This document shows positions 9,633 through 18,470 of a stretch of DNA of 64,000 nucleotides, one piece after another; the first letter of the stretch is position 1, and each line of letters begins with the position of its first letter. The notes beneath the pieces are model-generated. The model saw nothing but the letters and a program-made list of their open reading frames with translations. It did not search any database and had not been told where the DNA came from. Origin of the DNA: Alkalibacillus aidingensis. GTDB taxonomy: Bacteria > Bacillota > Bacilli > Bacillales > Alkalibacillaceae. The position numbers and the translations under genes are program-made. Location of the stretch: the NCBI RefSeq assembly GCF_014595945.1, contig NZ_JABXWU010000006.1, positions 54,767 to 118,766 of the forward strand, written 5' to 3'.

Positions 9633-11009
9633 TTAGATCACCTCCATTAAAGCCTTGGCTTTATTTAATGTTTCTTCATATTCACTCATGGGATCAGAAT
9701 CATAGACAACTCCAGCTCCAGCCTGCACATGTGCTTTAGCATCTTTTAAGATCATGGTTCGAATCGCTAAGGCAAAGTCTAGATTGCCATTAATCGATAA
9801 GTAGCCAACTGCCCCTGAATAGGCCCCTCGTTTTGACGGTTCTAATTCATTGATGATTTGCATCGCTCTTATTTTCGGAGCCCCACTTACTGTGCCAGCA
9901 GGGAGGCAAGCTTTTAATGCCTCTAGAGAAGGGGTGTCATGATCTAACTCACCAGTTACTTCTGAAACAATATGCATGACATAACGATAGCGCTCGATCA
10001 CCATGTACTTACTGAGTGAAATCGACCCCGGCTCTGCCACGCGACCGATATCATTTCGGCCAAGATCAACTAACATTTGGTGTTCAGCAATTTCTTTTTC
10101 GTCTGCTAATAACTCCTCAGCTAAACGTTGATCCTCTGAGGCACAAGCACCTCGTTTTCGAGTCCCGGCAATTGGATTAGTGGTTACTTGTCGGTCTTGA
10201 ACCTTAACTAAGCTTTCCGGTGATGTACCTAGAATCGTGTAATCCTTAAAACCAATATAAAACATATAAGGTGATGGGTTACTTTTTCTTAACTTTCTGT
10301 AGTAAACAAAAGGGTCACCTTCGTAATCAGCTGTTAAACGCTGGGATAAAACAGCTTGAAAGATATCTCCCTCTTGTATATGTTGTTTAGCTTTAATGAC
10401 CATTTGTTCATAATCGGACTGTGTCAGATTGGATTGAAATTGCTTAAGTTTGAATGTCGTTGTTTCAGTAAAAGTTCCTGTTTCGATTTGGTTGACAAGT
10501 TTTCGAAGTTCAAGTTCATGGTCTCCTGACTCACCAGTAATCCAACGGTCGAAAACAATACAGTGAACTTGCTGTAATAAGTGATCGTAAACTATGACCT
10601 TTTCGTAAAACATCATGTGAACATCTGGCATGTTGAGTTCATCTGGATGATCTTGACCAATCACTTCAAATTGCTTAGCAACATCATAAGCTATATAGCC
10701 AACACCTCCAGATGGAAATGGAATTTCGAATGGCAGATCTAACTCCTCATTCATTAATGGTTTTAATGCATCTATTGGGTTTTGTTTTTTTCTTATTGAT
10801 GTTTGTTGAACAAGATCGTTTAGCAAAATGTCGTCGTTGTATGCTATTAGCTCATAATAAGGGTCCACACCTACCAGTGAATAACGTCCAGAATCCTCAT
10901 GTTTTAATGAGCTTTCGAGTAAGAATTTGTTTTCACCTTGAAGCTGCAAAAATATCGATATAGGTGTGTGGTGATCGCCTTCAATCGTTTCATAACGATA
11001 ATGAATCAT
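9633..11009 (-). CDS. trpE: Anthranilate synthase component I
   Basis: Makes anthranilate from chorismate with ammonia from TrpG; the first committed step and usual point of feedback inhibition by tryptophan. At 458 residues it is of normal length. The N-terminal regulatory region has LLESSLKHEDSGRYSLVG, the usual tryptophan-binding motif. The chorismate-binding core has LGTSPESLV, PIAGTRKRG, DLGRNDIGRV, CLPAGTVSGAPKIRAMQII and QAGAGVVYDSDP. The ATG at 11009 follows GGGAGG. The first T-box terminator upstream ends about 25 bases before it, so expression depends on the leader. Confidence 0.97.
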   Translation of the reverse strand: MIHYRYETIEGDHHTPISIFLQLQGENKFLLESSLKHEDSGRYSLVGVDPYYELIAYNDDILLNDLVQQTSIRKKQNPIDALKPLMNEELDLPFEIPFPSGGVGYIAYDVAKQFEVIGQDHPDELNMPDVHMMFYEKVIVYDHLLQQVHCIVFDRWITGESGDHELELRKLVNQIETGTFTETTTFKLKQFQSNLTQSDYEQMVIKAKQHIQEGDIFQAVLSQRLTADYEGDPFVYYRKLRKSNPSPYMFYIGFKDYTILGTSPESLVKVQDRQVTTNPIAGTRKRGACASEDQRLAEELLADEKEIAEHQMLVDLGRNDIGRVAEPGSISLSKYMVIERYRYVMHIVSEVTGELDHDTPSLEALKACLPAGTVSGAPKIRAMQIINELEPSKRGAYSGAVGYLSINGNLDFALAIRTMILKDAKAHVQAGAGVVYDSDPMSEYEETLNKAKALMEVI

Positions 11010-11032
11010 AACTAAACCTCCCAATTTTGAAA

Positions 11033-11345
11033 TAAAAAAATCCCCTGCATACACAAAAAATGTGTATACAGAGGACGACTTACTCGCGGTACCACCTCTA
11101 TTGAAAAGCATTTAAGTTAAGCTTTTCCACTCTATGTTCGGGTACAGGGAACAACATTTTTGAAAAAAGGGGAAGAACTTCATGTATTTCCGATACCCTA
11201 TCCTGTTAACGGTGGAAGCCGAGTTGCCATACTAATATTTTCAAGCAACCTCTCGTAAGTCCATTCAACCATGTGTATCATACTAGCTTCTCAGCATCGC
11301 TAGTTCTCTGTAAAGACTCCACACAGCCTACTCCTCTTACTCAAC
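11033..11345 (-). promoter_or_regulatory. T-box leader 2 (Trp specifier), proximal to trpE
   Basis: Read on the minus strand it starts GTAAGAGGAGTAGG. A Stem I region follows with AGAGAACTAG and a paired GCTAG, then GAATGGAC, where TGG (11263-11261) is in the expected specifier position. The T-box core AGGTGGTACCGCG lies at 11097-11085. A terminator hairpin (arms around TGTATACACA / TGTGTATGCA) ends in a T-run at about 11040-11034. T-boxes sense uncharged tRNA, so this should release trpE transcription when Trp-tRNA is scarce. Confidence 0.92.
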
Positions 11346-11411
11346 GATTTATCATTTTTATTTTTTAAAATCGGCCGGTTAGGATTGAGTCCGACGTAGA
11401 ATGGGTGCTCC

Positions 11412-11558
11412 AATATACGTGGAAATGAGTCGTCAATCCGTGAAAAGGGCTCCTCAATCCGTGAGAATGAATCTCTAATCAGTGAAAATAGGATCTCTAT
11501 CCGTGAGAAAGGCTTCTTAATCCGTAAAAGTACACCGTCAATCTGTGTATCTCTACTC
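11412..11558. repeat. 21-bp minisatellite between the two T-boxes
   Basis: Seven 21-base units start at 11412, 11433, 11454, 11475, 11496, 11517 and 11538. On the plus strand each resembles TCAATCCGTGARAANG plus a variable tail. Because 21 is a multiple of three, an open frame across it gives a seven-residue repeat (FSRIEEP-like), but that frame runs into T-box 2 and has no ribosome site. The array lies in the transcribed leader of the trp operon. Confidence 0.85.
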
Positions 11559-11586
11559 CCACTGATCAAACGATAATCCAATCCAA

Positions 11587-11860
11587 TAAAAAAAGGGTTT
11601 CCCATCCTTAAAATAAGGACGGGAAACCCGTGGTGCCACCTTGATTGACTGCATCTAGCAGTCCACTCAGTACGTATCGAAGCCCTTAGGCTGTAATACG
11701 CGTCTCTTGTAACGATGAGACGTTCGCCAACCTTAATAATAACTGTGAGTTACGTTCGGTTGGAGGCTCAGAAGTCCATTCGTTCAATCGTCCACACTAG
11801 TTCACAGAAACCACTAGCTCTCTGAAGTGTTCGACTGAATTACTCCTCTTCATCAAAGCC
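11587..11860 (-). promoter_or_regulatory. T-box leader 1 (Trp specifier), distal
   Basis: On the minus strand it begins GATGAAGAGGAGTA and has AGAGAGCTAGTGG...GTGAACTAG of Stem I, then GAATGGAC with TGG at 11778-11776 as specifier. The T-box core AGGTGGCACCACG lies at 11641-11629. It ends in a strong terminator (arms GGGTTTCCCGTCCTTA / TAAGGATGGGAAACCC, then a T-run at 11594-11588). With T-box 2 it forms a tandem tryptophan sensor: both terminators must be opened for trp expression. Confidence 0.93.
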
Positions 11861-11883
11861 GACCGTTTTAAGATTTGTTTAAC

Positions 11884-11913
11884 ATCTTATGATACTATGG
11901 TATGTCCTGTCAA
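11884..11913 (-). promoter_or_regulatory. Likely trp operon promoter
   Basis: On the minus strand TTGACA (11913-11908), an 18-base spacer and TAAGAT (11889-11884) lie just upstream of T-box 1. The stretch from here to the divergent gene at 12130 is A/T-rich, with nothing else I can call. Confidence 0.6.
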
Positions 11914-12129
11914 GGGGAGGATGATTATTTTTTTCAAAAAGAAAAATAACATTGACTAGAAAGTGTATGATTCCCGAGGACGATAACGTTTTTAACTTTT
12001 AAAAATATAGATTTTAATTTTTTTTTGGATAATATTTATTTTGTTTTGAATTAGGGTATTAATATATGGTAGTTTAACATTTACAAACTGTTTAAAGTTA
12101 TAAGTATGTGTTTAACAACGGGGGATTCT

Positions 12130-13887
12130 ATGTTTCTATTATTAAAAAATAGCTTTAATGATTTTAAATTAACTTATAAAAAACATCTGACTTTTGCTTT
12201 GATCTTCATGATGTTAACTAGTATTTTATTTGTTCCGATTTCATCGTTTATTTTTAACCGGTTATTATTAGTATTAGGTACACCTGCTATCGTCAACTAT
12301 GAGGTTTACAATATTGCCTTAAGCTATGTTGGTTTAGCCAGCTTGTTTGCTATTGGACTTGTGGCGATCATTATCCTGTTTATACAGTTAGGTGTCATTA
12401 TTAGTATTGCGCAACAGAAATATTTTGGCAAAGATATACTCATATCTGATGCGATTTTAACAACATTAACCAAAACACCAAAGCTGATTGGATTCAGTTT
12501 GATTCCCTTCATGATTTTATACTTAATCATACAGCCATTTTTTAATTCACCTTTGACTTCATTTATATTTGATTTTAATGTACCAATTTTTGTTTCTGAG
12601 AACTTATCAATGTTTTTGATAACAGTCTATTTGGCGATTATTATTTTAGCAATTTATGTATTAATAAGATTAGTTTTTACGATTCATTTTATTATCATCG
12701 AACGGAAATCGATTAGGAAAGCGATCAAGGAAAGCTTGATCTTGACTAAAAGAAATAAAATGACCATCTTATTGAGTTTAGTCGGTCTAAACGTTCTTAT
12801 GTTTTTATTAAGTGCTACTATTATTTATTTGATTTCTTTAATTCCGTCAGTAATAACCGGGGTTATTGGTGATCTAATTGACTATTATTTAGTCACGTTC
12901 TCAAGTTTTATTGCTTTAGCATTTACATTACTTTTAATACCTATAAATATGATTATTTTGACACGATTATTTTATCAGTTTAAAGCTCGAAAACAAGATG
13001 ACATTGAAGATACTTTAGCTGTCGTTAAAAGTAAGCGATTAGGTAGAGGGGAGAAGAGAGTTAACCAGTTTTTCCATAAAAGACGTTACCTTTTGATCGG
13101 TATTTTGGTGGCTTACGTAACAGGAATGTTTGCTTTAAACCATAATGTGAATGAAAATCTAGTTTATTTAAAGTGGAATGTAGACATTGCCGCTCACCGT
13201 GGCGACTCTGCCAATGCCCCAGAGAATTCATTGAGTGCTGTAGAGTCGGCTATTGAGATGGGGGTAGGACATGTAGAGGTGGATGTTCAAATTACTAAAG
13301 ATGGTGTTGCTGTTTTGAACCATGATTTAAATCTACTAAGAATGGCAGGGGTACCGGATCGAGTTAAGGATCTAACATATGATGAGTTACAAGAATTAGA
13401 GATTGGTTCGGCCTTTTCGGAAGAATTTGCAGGTGAGAAAATTCCAAAACTAGAAGATGCCCTAGCTTTAGCTAAAGAAGCTGAAATTAATTTGTTTTTG
13501 GATCTTAAACCTGATGGAACAGTAGAGGAGCTAGCACGAGAAGTAGCTCGTTTAATAGAAGAATATGAAATGGAAGAGAATGTTTATGCGATGGCGTTTG
13601 AGTATGAGATGTTACAAGAAATACGCCGGATCAATGATGAGGTCCAAGTTGGGCAACTGATGTTTACCGCTGTCGGGAATGTCTCTAATTTAGATGTCGA
13701 TTTTTACACGATTCACCAAACCATGTTATCTAGTGACTTTGTTAGTGAAGCCCGTGAGCTAGATCGTGAAGTTTGGGTTTGGGCAGTGAGTAACCGAACA
13801 GCGAATCAAGTTTTACAGTACGATATAAATGGAATTATAACCAAGAATCCGGAACGATTCCTACAAATGCTTGAAGTTAGTGAGTAA
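12130..13887 (+). CDS. Membrane-anchored glycerophosphodiester phosphodiesterase
   Basis: A 585-residue fusion. The first half (about 1-340) has several transmembrane segments of the type found fused to GDPD enzymes. The second half (about 350-580) is a GDPD catalytic domain with AAHRGDSANAPENSLSAV, the metal-binding VEVDVQITKDGV and the catalytic His in LNHDLNL. It should hydrolyse glycerophosphodiesters to glycerol-3-phosphate and an alcohol. With this membrane anchor it may act on lipid or wall-polymer breakdown products outside the cell. The ATG at 12130 has GGGGGA upstream; an ATG at 12106 in frame has no ribosome site. Confidence 0.9.
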   Translation: MFLLLKNSFNDFKLTYKKHLTFALIFMMLTSILFVPISSFIFNRLLLVLGTPAIVNYEVYNIALSYVGLASLFAIGLVAIIILFIQLGVIISIAQQKYFGKDILISDAILTTLTKTPKLIGFSLIPFMILYLIIQPFFNSPLTSFIFDFNVPIFVSENLSMFLITVYLAIIILAIYVLIRLVFTIHFIIIERKSIRKAIKESLILTKRNKMTILLSLVGLNVLMFLLSATIIYLISLIPSVITGVIGDLIDYYLVTFSSFIALAFTLLLIPINMIILTRLFYQFKARKQDDIEDTLAVVKSKRLGRGEKRVNQFFHKRRYLLIGILVAYVTGMFALNHNVNENLVYLKWNVDIAAHRGDSANAPENSLSAVESAIEMGVGHVEVDVQITKDGVAVLNHDLNLLRMAGVPDRVKDLTYDELQELEIGSAFSEEFAGEKIPKLEDALALAKEAEINLFLDLKPDGTVEELAREVARLIEEYEMEENVYAMAFEYEMLQEIRRINDEVQVGQLMFTAVGNVSNLDVDFYTIHQTMLSSDFVSEARELDREVWVWAVSNRTANQVLQYDINGIITKNPERFLQMLEVSE

Positions 13888-13892
13888 ATATC

Positions 13893-13925
13893 GAGGCTGA
13901 GACATGATTAATTGTCTCAGCCTCA
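13893..13925. terminator. Bidirectional terminator
   Basis: A perfect 12-bp stem, GAGGCTGAGACA / TGTCTCAGCCTC, lies between two convergent genes and overlaps the stop codon of the minus-strand one. Confidence 0.8.
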
Positions 13926-14705
13926 ATTAATATCTTTACCGAAAATGTTTAAAAAACCAAGGGAGTAGGAAAGAAAGACAACAAGGAAGAAGGTACCCAC
14001 TAGCGTACCGAAAAAGTACCAATCGCGTTTAGTGACTTTCATTTCATGATAATGTGTTCGTTCTCGTTCCCCGGTAAACCCTTTTGATTCCATGGCAATG
14101 GCTACACGCTCAGCTTTTCTAATGGCATTAGCCAATAATGGGATCGAATATCGGCGAAATTGTTGAATACGCCCACGAATCCCTTTCGCACGACCAACAC
14201 CTCTAATCCGATGCGCTTGGCGAAGAACATCTAGTTCATGTTTAAAAGTTGGTAAGAAACGATAGCCTGCTAATACCCCATAAGTTAGTTTTGGTGAAAG
14301 TTTACATTGCTGCATAAGACTTAACATGAACTTCGTCGAATCGGTTGTTAAGACAAATAATAGTGATAATGCAACAAAACATAATGAACGCAAGGCTAAG
14401 CTTGCTGCAACTTCCATCGCCCCTTTAGTTATTTCAATATGCCAAAATTGAATCAGTACCGGACCACTGTCAAAAGCTTCACTCGTATATAACATTCTCA
14501 TCCAAGCAAAACCTAATGCCAGTAATACGAAAGGAGAAAAAATGAGAAGCCACTTTTTAATCGATATATGGCTAAAAGCAAACGTGACAATAATAATAAA
14601 TATTAAATAGATCAGTGGTGTGAAGATATCGAACATTAATCCCAGTAAAACACCAGGGATTAAGATCGCACCAGCTTTCACACTAGGATTAATAGACGAA
14701 ATCAT
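13923..14705 (-). CDS. ykoC: ECF transporter transmembrane (T) component, YkoC-like
   Basis: The energy-coupling transmembrane subunit of a group II ECF-type vitamin importer, 260 residues. It has four to six membrane segments and a C-terminal coupling region with HRIRGVGRAKGIRGRIQQFRR. The coupling motif AxRGxG-like is followed by AIAMESKGFTGERERT, which contacts the ATPase. The ATG at 14705 overlaps the end of the ATPase gene by 17 bases. Position downstream of a TPP riboswitch and YkoF/YkoE/YkoD genes identifies the system as a thiamin-precursor (hydroxymethylpyrimidine) or thiamin importer. Confidence 0.9.
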   Translation of the reverse strand: MISSINPSVKAGAILIPGVLLGLMFDIFTPLIYLIFIIIVTFAFSHISIKKWLLIFSPFVLLALGFAWMRMLYTSEAFDSGPVLIQFWHIEITKGAMEVAASLALRSLCFVALSLLFVLTTDSTKFMLSLMQQCKLSPKLTYGVLAGYRFLPTFKHELDVLRQAHRIRGVGRAKGIRGRIQQFRRYSIPLLANAIRKAERVAIAMESKGFTGERERTHYHEMKVTKRDWYFFGTLVGTFFLVVFLSYSLGFLNIFGKDIN

Positions 14706-16293
14706 ATGGTTCACCCGCCTTTTTCTGATGGCGAATTCTATAAGGTAGTCGTAATCTAGCTTCCTTAAGTGTTTGGGTTTGTTCCCATAACTCACTAGGG
14801 GAGCCTTCAAATTTTATTTTTTGATTATTTAAGACAAACACTCTTTCACAATAAGTATCGACCAAATCCATATCATGGGTGACAAACACGATCGTAGTGC
14901 CTTGTTCTTGTAGATGTTTAATAAAGAACATCAGCTCCTCAGTGGTTTGAGCATCTTGCCCAAATGTCGGTTCATCAAATAGTAATAGATCAGGTGTTTC
15001 ATCCAACATGGTAGCAACACTTAGTCGTCTTTTCTGGCCCCCACTTAATGAAAAAGGGTTCCTCCATTTGAGTTCACTTAATTGAAAGTGCTTAAGTAAG
15101 TCATTTGTTCTTTGACTAGTGAGCTCCTCACCATAGTTGTTTAAAGTCATTCCAAACGCAACCTCATCAAACACCGTATCCGTAATAAATTGATGCTCAG
15201 GATTTTGAAATACAAATCCCATCTGTTTTCTAAGCTGTTGTTCCTTCCATTTCGTGAAACTCTGGCCGAGGAATTCGATCTTGCCTTGACTGGGCTTAAG
15301 AATGCCTGACATCAACTGAAGTAAAGTTGATTTGCCAGCCCCATTTTCACCAGTAATTGCAACAAACTCACCTTCATATAAGGAAAGGTTTACCTTATTT
15401 AAGATGACATCACCTTTTCGTTTGAACGTCAGGTCTTTAACAGTTAGACACGGCTTAGTTGATGATGAAATTTCTTCACATGACTTGGTGATGTACTTTT
15501 TCGCCTTCATAAAAACTTTCGGTATAAAAATTCCCTCCTGGATAAGTCGCTCCCGTTGATCGTTAAACACCTGTTCTGAAGTCCCGTTAGCTATGATATC
15601 GCCATTTTTTCCTAATACTAGTACTCTATTAATTAGGGCCAACCAGTCGTCGGCCTGGTGTTCAATGATTAAAACGGCGATATGATGTTGTTCCTTCAAT
15701 CGTCTAATCAAGGTGATAAACTCTATACTAGAGACAGGGTCAAGATTGGCAGTCGGTTCATCCAGTATGAGTAACGAAGGTTGCTGTATTAAAGCTGATG
15801 CAAGGGCAACCTTCTGCTTTTGTCCACCTGAAAGTTCATGGATTTTGTGATTTCGATAGTCACTTAAACCTACCTCTTCAAGAACTTTAGTGATACGTAA
15901 CCCAATTTCCTCACGTGGTGTTTTTAAGTTTTCTAACGTAAAAGCAAGTTCATCTTCAACCGTGATCATACAAAATTGGCTTTCAGGATCTTGAAAAACT
16001 ACCCCAATTTGTTGGTTAAGTTCACCTTTATTAAATTCAGTGGTCTGTTTACCTTTAAAATAGATTTCTCCTGATGAGAACCCTTCAACAGCATCAGGAT
16101 ATAATCCGTTTAAGCATAGGGAAATCGTACTTTTACCAGACCCACTACCTCCCATAAGTAACACCGTTTCACCATGGTCGATTGAAAAACTAATATCAGA
16201 GATAAGTGGATTTTTTAAATTGTCATAATCGAAAGATAGATTCTCAACTCGTATAAGTGGTTCAAGTTTCGAAGAGTTACACTGCTTGATCAT
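14689..16293 (-). CDS. ykoD: ECF transporter ATPase with two ABC domains, YkoD-like
   Basis: A 534-residue tandem ABC ATPase. Domain 1 has Walker A MGGSGSGKST, signature LSGGQKQKVALA and Walker B LLILDEPTANLD. Domain 2 has GENGAGKST, LSGGQKRRLSVA and LLLFDEPTFGQD. Both catalytic sites look intact. It powers uptake through the YkoE substrate component and the YkoC coupling component. The ATG at 16293 overlaps the upstream gene by 17 bases; longer frames would overlap it heavily. Confidence 0.93.
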   Translation of the reverse strand: MIKQCNSSKLEPLIRVENLSFDYDNLKNPLISDISFSIDHGETVLLMGGSGSGKSTISLCLNGLYPDAVEGFSSGEIYFKGKQTTEFNKGELNQQIGVVFQDPESQFCMITVEDELAFTLENLKTPREEIGLRITKVLEEVGLSDYRNHKIHELSGGQKQKVALASALIQQPSLLILDEPTANLDPVSSIEFITLIRRLKEQHHIAVLIIEHQADDWLALINRVLVLGKNGDIIANGTSEQVFNDQRERLIQEGIFIPKVFMKAKKYITKSCEEISSSTKPCLTVKDLTFKRKGDVILNKVNLSLYEGEFVAITGENGAGKSTLLQLMSGILKPSQGKIEFLGQSFTKWKEQQLRKQMGFVFQNPEHQFITDTVFDEVAFGMTLNNYGEELTSQRTNDLLKHFQLSELKWRNPFSLSGGQKRRLSVATMLDETPDLLLFDEPTFGQDAQTTEELMFFIKHLQEQGTTIVFVTHDMDLVDTYCERVFVLNNQKIKFEGSPSELWEQTQTLKEARLRLPYRIRHQKKAGEPYDFVY

Positions 16294-16885
16294 GTTCACG
16301 TTGTTCTTGTTGCTCCTTTCCGAGTGCATAACCACGAAGAACACCAGTTTTAGCCAATTGGTCACTAATCCATTTACCAAGTACACCAGCTAAAAGCGCT
16401 CCACTAACTATACGTACGGCAAATGTGGCGATAATAAGCCAAGTAGCTAGTGCAATATTCCCTGATGAATACAAGTGCCATGCGAAACTAAAGACCGCTG
16501 CGAATACACCTGCTGCAATAAGAACACGTAAGCGGTAGTCACGCCATTTTGTAATGGCAAAGGCAAATTCAGCACCAGCTCCTTGAATCGCTGCTGTTAG
16601 TATTAACATAGGGCCAGCTGGGCTTCCTAATAGTACTTGTACAACTCCAGCAATTAATTCTGAAGTAAACGCAACACCAGGTTTTCGAATAATATAAGCA
16701 GCAATGATCGATACAATAAACCAAATGCCAAATATAATTTCATAACCAAATTCTCCTAGACCAAAGGGCATTAGAAAGTTGCGAAGCCCTTGGCCGAAGA
16801 AGAAAAACATTAAATAAATGACCGCAAAGACAACGCCTAAAACGGACATTAACACAATCTCTTTAAGCTTCCATTGATTAGTCAT
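16277..16885 (-). CDS. ykoE: ECF transporter substrate-binding (S) component, YkoE-like
   Basis: A 202-residue membrane protein with about five to six hydrophobic segments and the stretch MSVLGVVFAVIYLMFFFFGQ near the start. PAGPMLILTAAIQGAGAEFAFA is a hallmark of the YkoE family. It is the specificity subunit for thiamin or its pyrimidine precursor. The ATG at 16885 has GGAGG five bases upstream. It lies in the TPP-controlled ykoFEDC operon, 13 bases after ykoF. Confidence 0.92.
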   Translation of the reverse strand: MTNQWKLKEIVLMSVLGVVFAVIYLMFFFFGQGLRNFLMPFGLGEFGYEIIFGIWFIVSIIAAYIIRKPGVAFTSELIAGVVQVLLGSPAGPMLILTAAIQGAGAEFAFAITKWRDYRLRVLIAAGVFAAVFSFAWHLYSSGNIALATWLIIATFAVRIVSGALLAGVLGKWISDQLAKTGVLRGYALGKEQQEQREHDQAV

Positions 16886-16898
16886 AATAACCTCCAAG

Positions 16899-17486
16899 TT
16901 ATTTATTTGATGGACTATTTGCTGAAATCGTAAAAGTCATCGTTACATGAGATACTGCTTCTTGTACTTTATCAAATGATTCTTCAAGTGCATGGAAAAT
17001 ATCTTTTACATCACCATCTAGGCGTGTCGCATAGTGAGCAGCACTCACTTCAACTCCACGTGCTTTAGAGAGGTCGATCTGTTCATATATTTTGTCCATA
17101 TAATCCTCACGCCCCATAGGATATAAGGCGAATTTACAACCCGCTTGTTGTTCAATAGACTGAGAGTTTGCTAGATTAACTGGTTCATCAGTTTCAGCCA
17201 TATAAACATCCGCTTCATTATCTCCAGGACAGCCGATTGAAAAAGTCCCACTCATCGCTACGTGTTCACCTGTTTTAGCAGCATGTAGAAAGATCGCTTT
17301 GGTCACATCAAATACGTGAACCATTTTCCCTCGAATACATGTACTAACATCATCTGTGTCCTTCCATACCTTTGAGCTATCCACCTCATCTAATGCCGTT
17401 AAAATAATGTCGACAAAGTTGTCACTCATTGGGTAAAGGGTGAATTGGCACCCTGCGATTCTACTTGTTCCACAATGGTTTGTCAT
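16899..17486 (-). CDS. ykoF: YkoF-type thiamin/HMP-binding protein
   Basis: A 195-residue soluble protein made of two similar halves. Each contains a variant of GCQFTLYPM / GCKFALYPMG, the thiamin-binding repeat of the YkoF family. SGTFSIGCPG and MTFTISANSP close the two halves. B. subtilis YkoF binds thiamin, probably as a cytoplasmic partner of the YkoEDC importer. The ATG at 17486 has AGGAGG upstream. It is the first gene after the TPP riboswitch. Confidence 0.93.
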   Translation of the reverse strand: MTNHCGTSRIAGCQFTLYPMSDNFVDIILTALDEVDSSKVWKDTDDVSTCIRGKMVHVFDVTKAIFLHAAKTGEHVAMSGTFSIGCPGDNEADVYMAETDEPVNLANSQSIEQQAGCKFALYPMGREDYMDKIYEQIDLSKARGVEVSAAHYATRLDGDVKDIFHALEESFDKVQEAVSHVTMTFTISANSPSNK

Positions 17487-17502
17487 AAATAATTCCTCCT
17501 TA

Positions 17503-17536
17503 AAATAAAAAACTGCACTCCCGTGGGAATGCAGTT
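17503..17536 (-). terminator. Expression-platform terminator of the TPP riboswitch
   Basis: On the minus strand AACTGCATTCCC / GGGAGTGCAGTT forms a hairpin followed by TTTTTATTTT, between the aptamer and ykoF. This is transcription-termination control. Confidence 0.85.
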
Positions 17537-17576
17537 TGGCAAGTACGTTAAAAGTAAACTTTAAAGACATACAGCT

Positions 17577-17670
17577 TCACTGCACTTCCCCACGCTAGTA
17601 TTATCCAGATCGGGTAGTAAGGGTCAGGCTTAGCCTTCTCAGCCACTTAAAGTAGCTCCCCTAGTGCGTA
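17577..17670 (-). promoter_or_regulatory. TPP riboswitch (THI element)
   Basis: On the minus strand the conserved blocks appear in order: ACTAGGGGAGC, GGCTGAGA, GACCCTT, ACCCGATCTGGATAATAC and CTAGCGTGGGGAAGTG. These are the THI box signatures. High thiamin pyrophosphate should fold the downstream terminator and shut off ykoFEDC. Confidence 0.97.
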
Positions 17671-17753
17671 TTTAGACGGTTATGCAGTTTTGTTATACTT
17701 AAAGCATAATAAATCATATGAGCTTTGTAAATGATTATGAAAGGGTTTTTTCA

Positions 17754-18401
17754 ATGAATAAGGAAAAAGTCATAGAATTAACAATTACATTCGTCAGACA
17801 AGAGCTATCAGGTGAAGGTAGTGGTCATGACTGGTGGCATATTTATCGCGTAACTGAAATGACTAAAACTATTGCGCAAGAAGAAGGCGCAGACCAGTTT
17901 ATTTGTACTATGGCAGCTCTATTACATGACCTAGCTGACGAAAAGGTAGCCGGAAGTGAAGAAAAAGGGTTAGCAACGGTACGTGAGTGGTTAACTAAAC
18001 AAGAAATTCCTTTAGACCAACAAGGCGAGATCATAGAAATCATTCAAACCATTTCTTTTAAAGGTGGACACGGTAAAGAGTTAACAAGCATCGAGGCACA
18101 AGTTGTTCAAGATGCCGATCGTCTTGATGCTATCGGAGCCATCGGTATTGCTAGGTGTTTTACCTTTGGTGGATCAAAGGGGCATTTAATGCACGATCCA
18201 GAGGAAAAGCCAAAAGAACAGATGACAGAAGAAGAATACCGAAAAAGAAATGGAACAGCCGTTAATCATTTTTATGAAAAGCTTTTGAAATTAAAAGACT
18301 TAATGAATACCTCAACAGGGAAAGAGTTAGCAAAAGAACGTCATCGATTTATGCAGGATTTCTTGGAGCAGTTTTATGCAGAATGGGATGGTAGAAGGTA
18401 A
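17754..18401 (+). CDS. HD-domain phosphohydrolase
   Basis: A 215-residue protein of the HD superfamily. Metal ligands are visible in GSGHDWWHIYRV (His), AALLHDLADEK (the HD pair) and VVQDADRLDAIG (Asp). It resembles E. coli YedJ and B. subtilis relatives with loosely known phosphohydrolase activity; the substrate is not defined. The ATG at 17754 has GAAAGGG upstream; a start at 17718 lacks a ribosome site. It is divergent from the ykoFEDC operon. Confidence 0.88.
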   Translation: MNKEKVIELTITFVRQELSGEGSGHDWWHIYRVTEMTKTIAQEEGADQFICTMAALLHDLADEKVAGSEEKGLATVREWLTKQEIPLDQQGEIIEIIQTISFKGGHGKELTSIEAQVVQDADRLDAIGAIGIARCFTFGGSKGHLMHDPEEKPKEQMTEEEYRKRNGTAVNHFYEKLLKLKDLMNTSTGKELAKERHRFMQDFLEQFYAEWDGRR

Positions 18402-18470
18402 ACTGTATGGTTAGGTTAATTCAACCTGTGTATGAGAAAATAGTAATAGATAAGAAAAGGAGTGACCTAG

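Noticed and set aside
11300..11605. A 101-codon open frame on the minus strand with a seven-residue repeat
   Set aside because: It is made by the 21-bp minisatellite and runs into T-box 2; no ribosome site, and the repeat period of 21 keeps the frame open by default.
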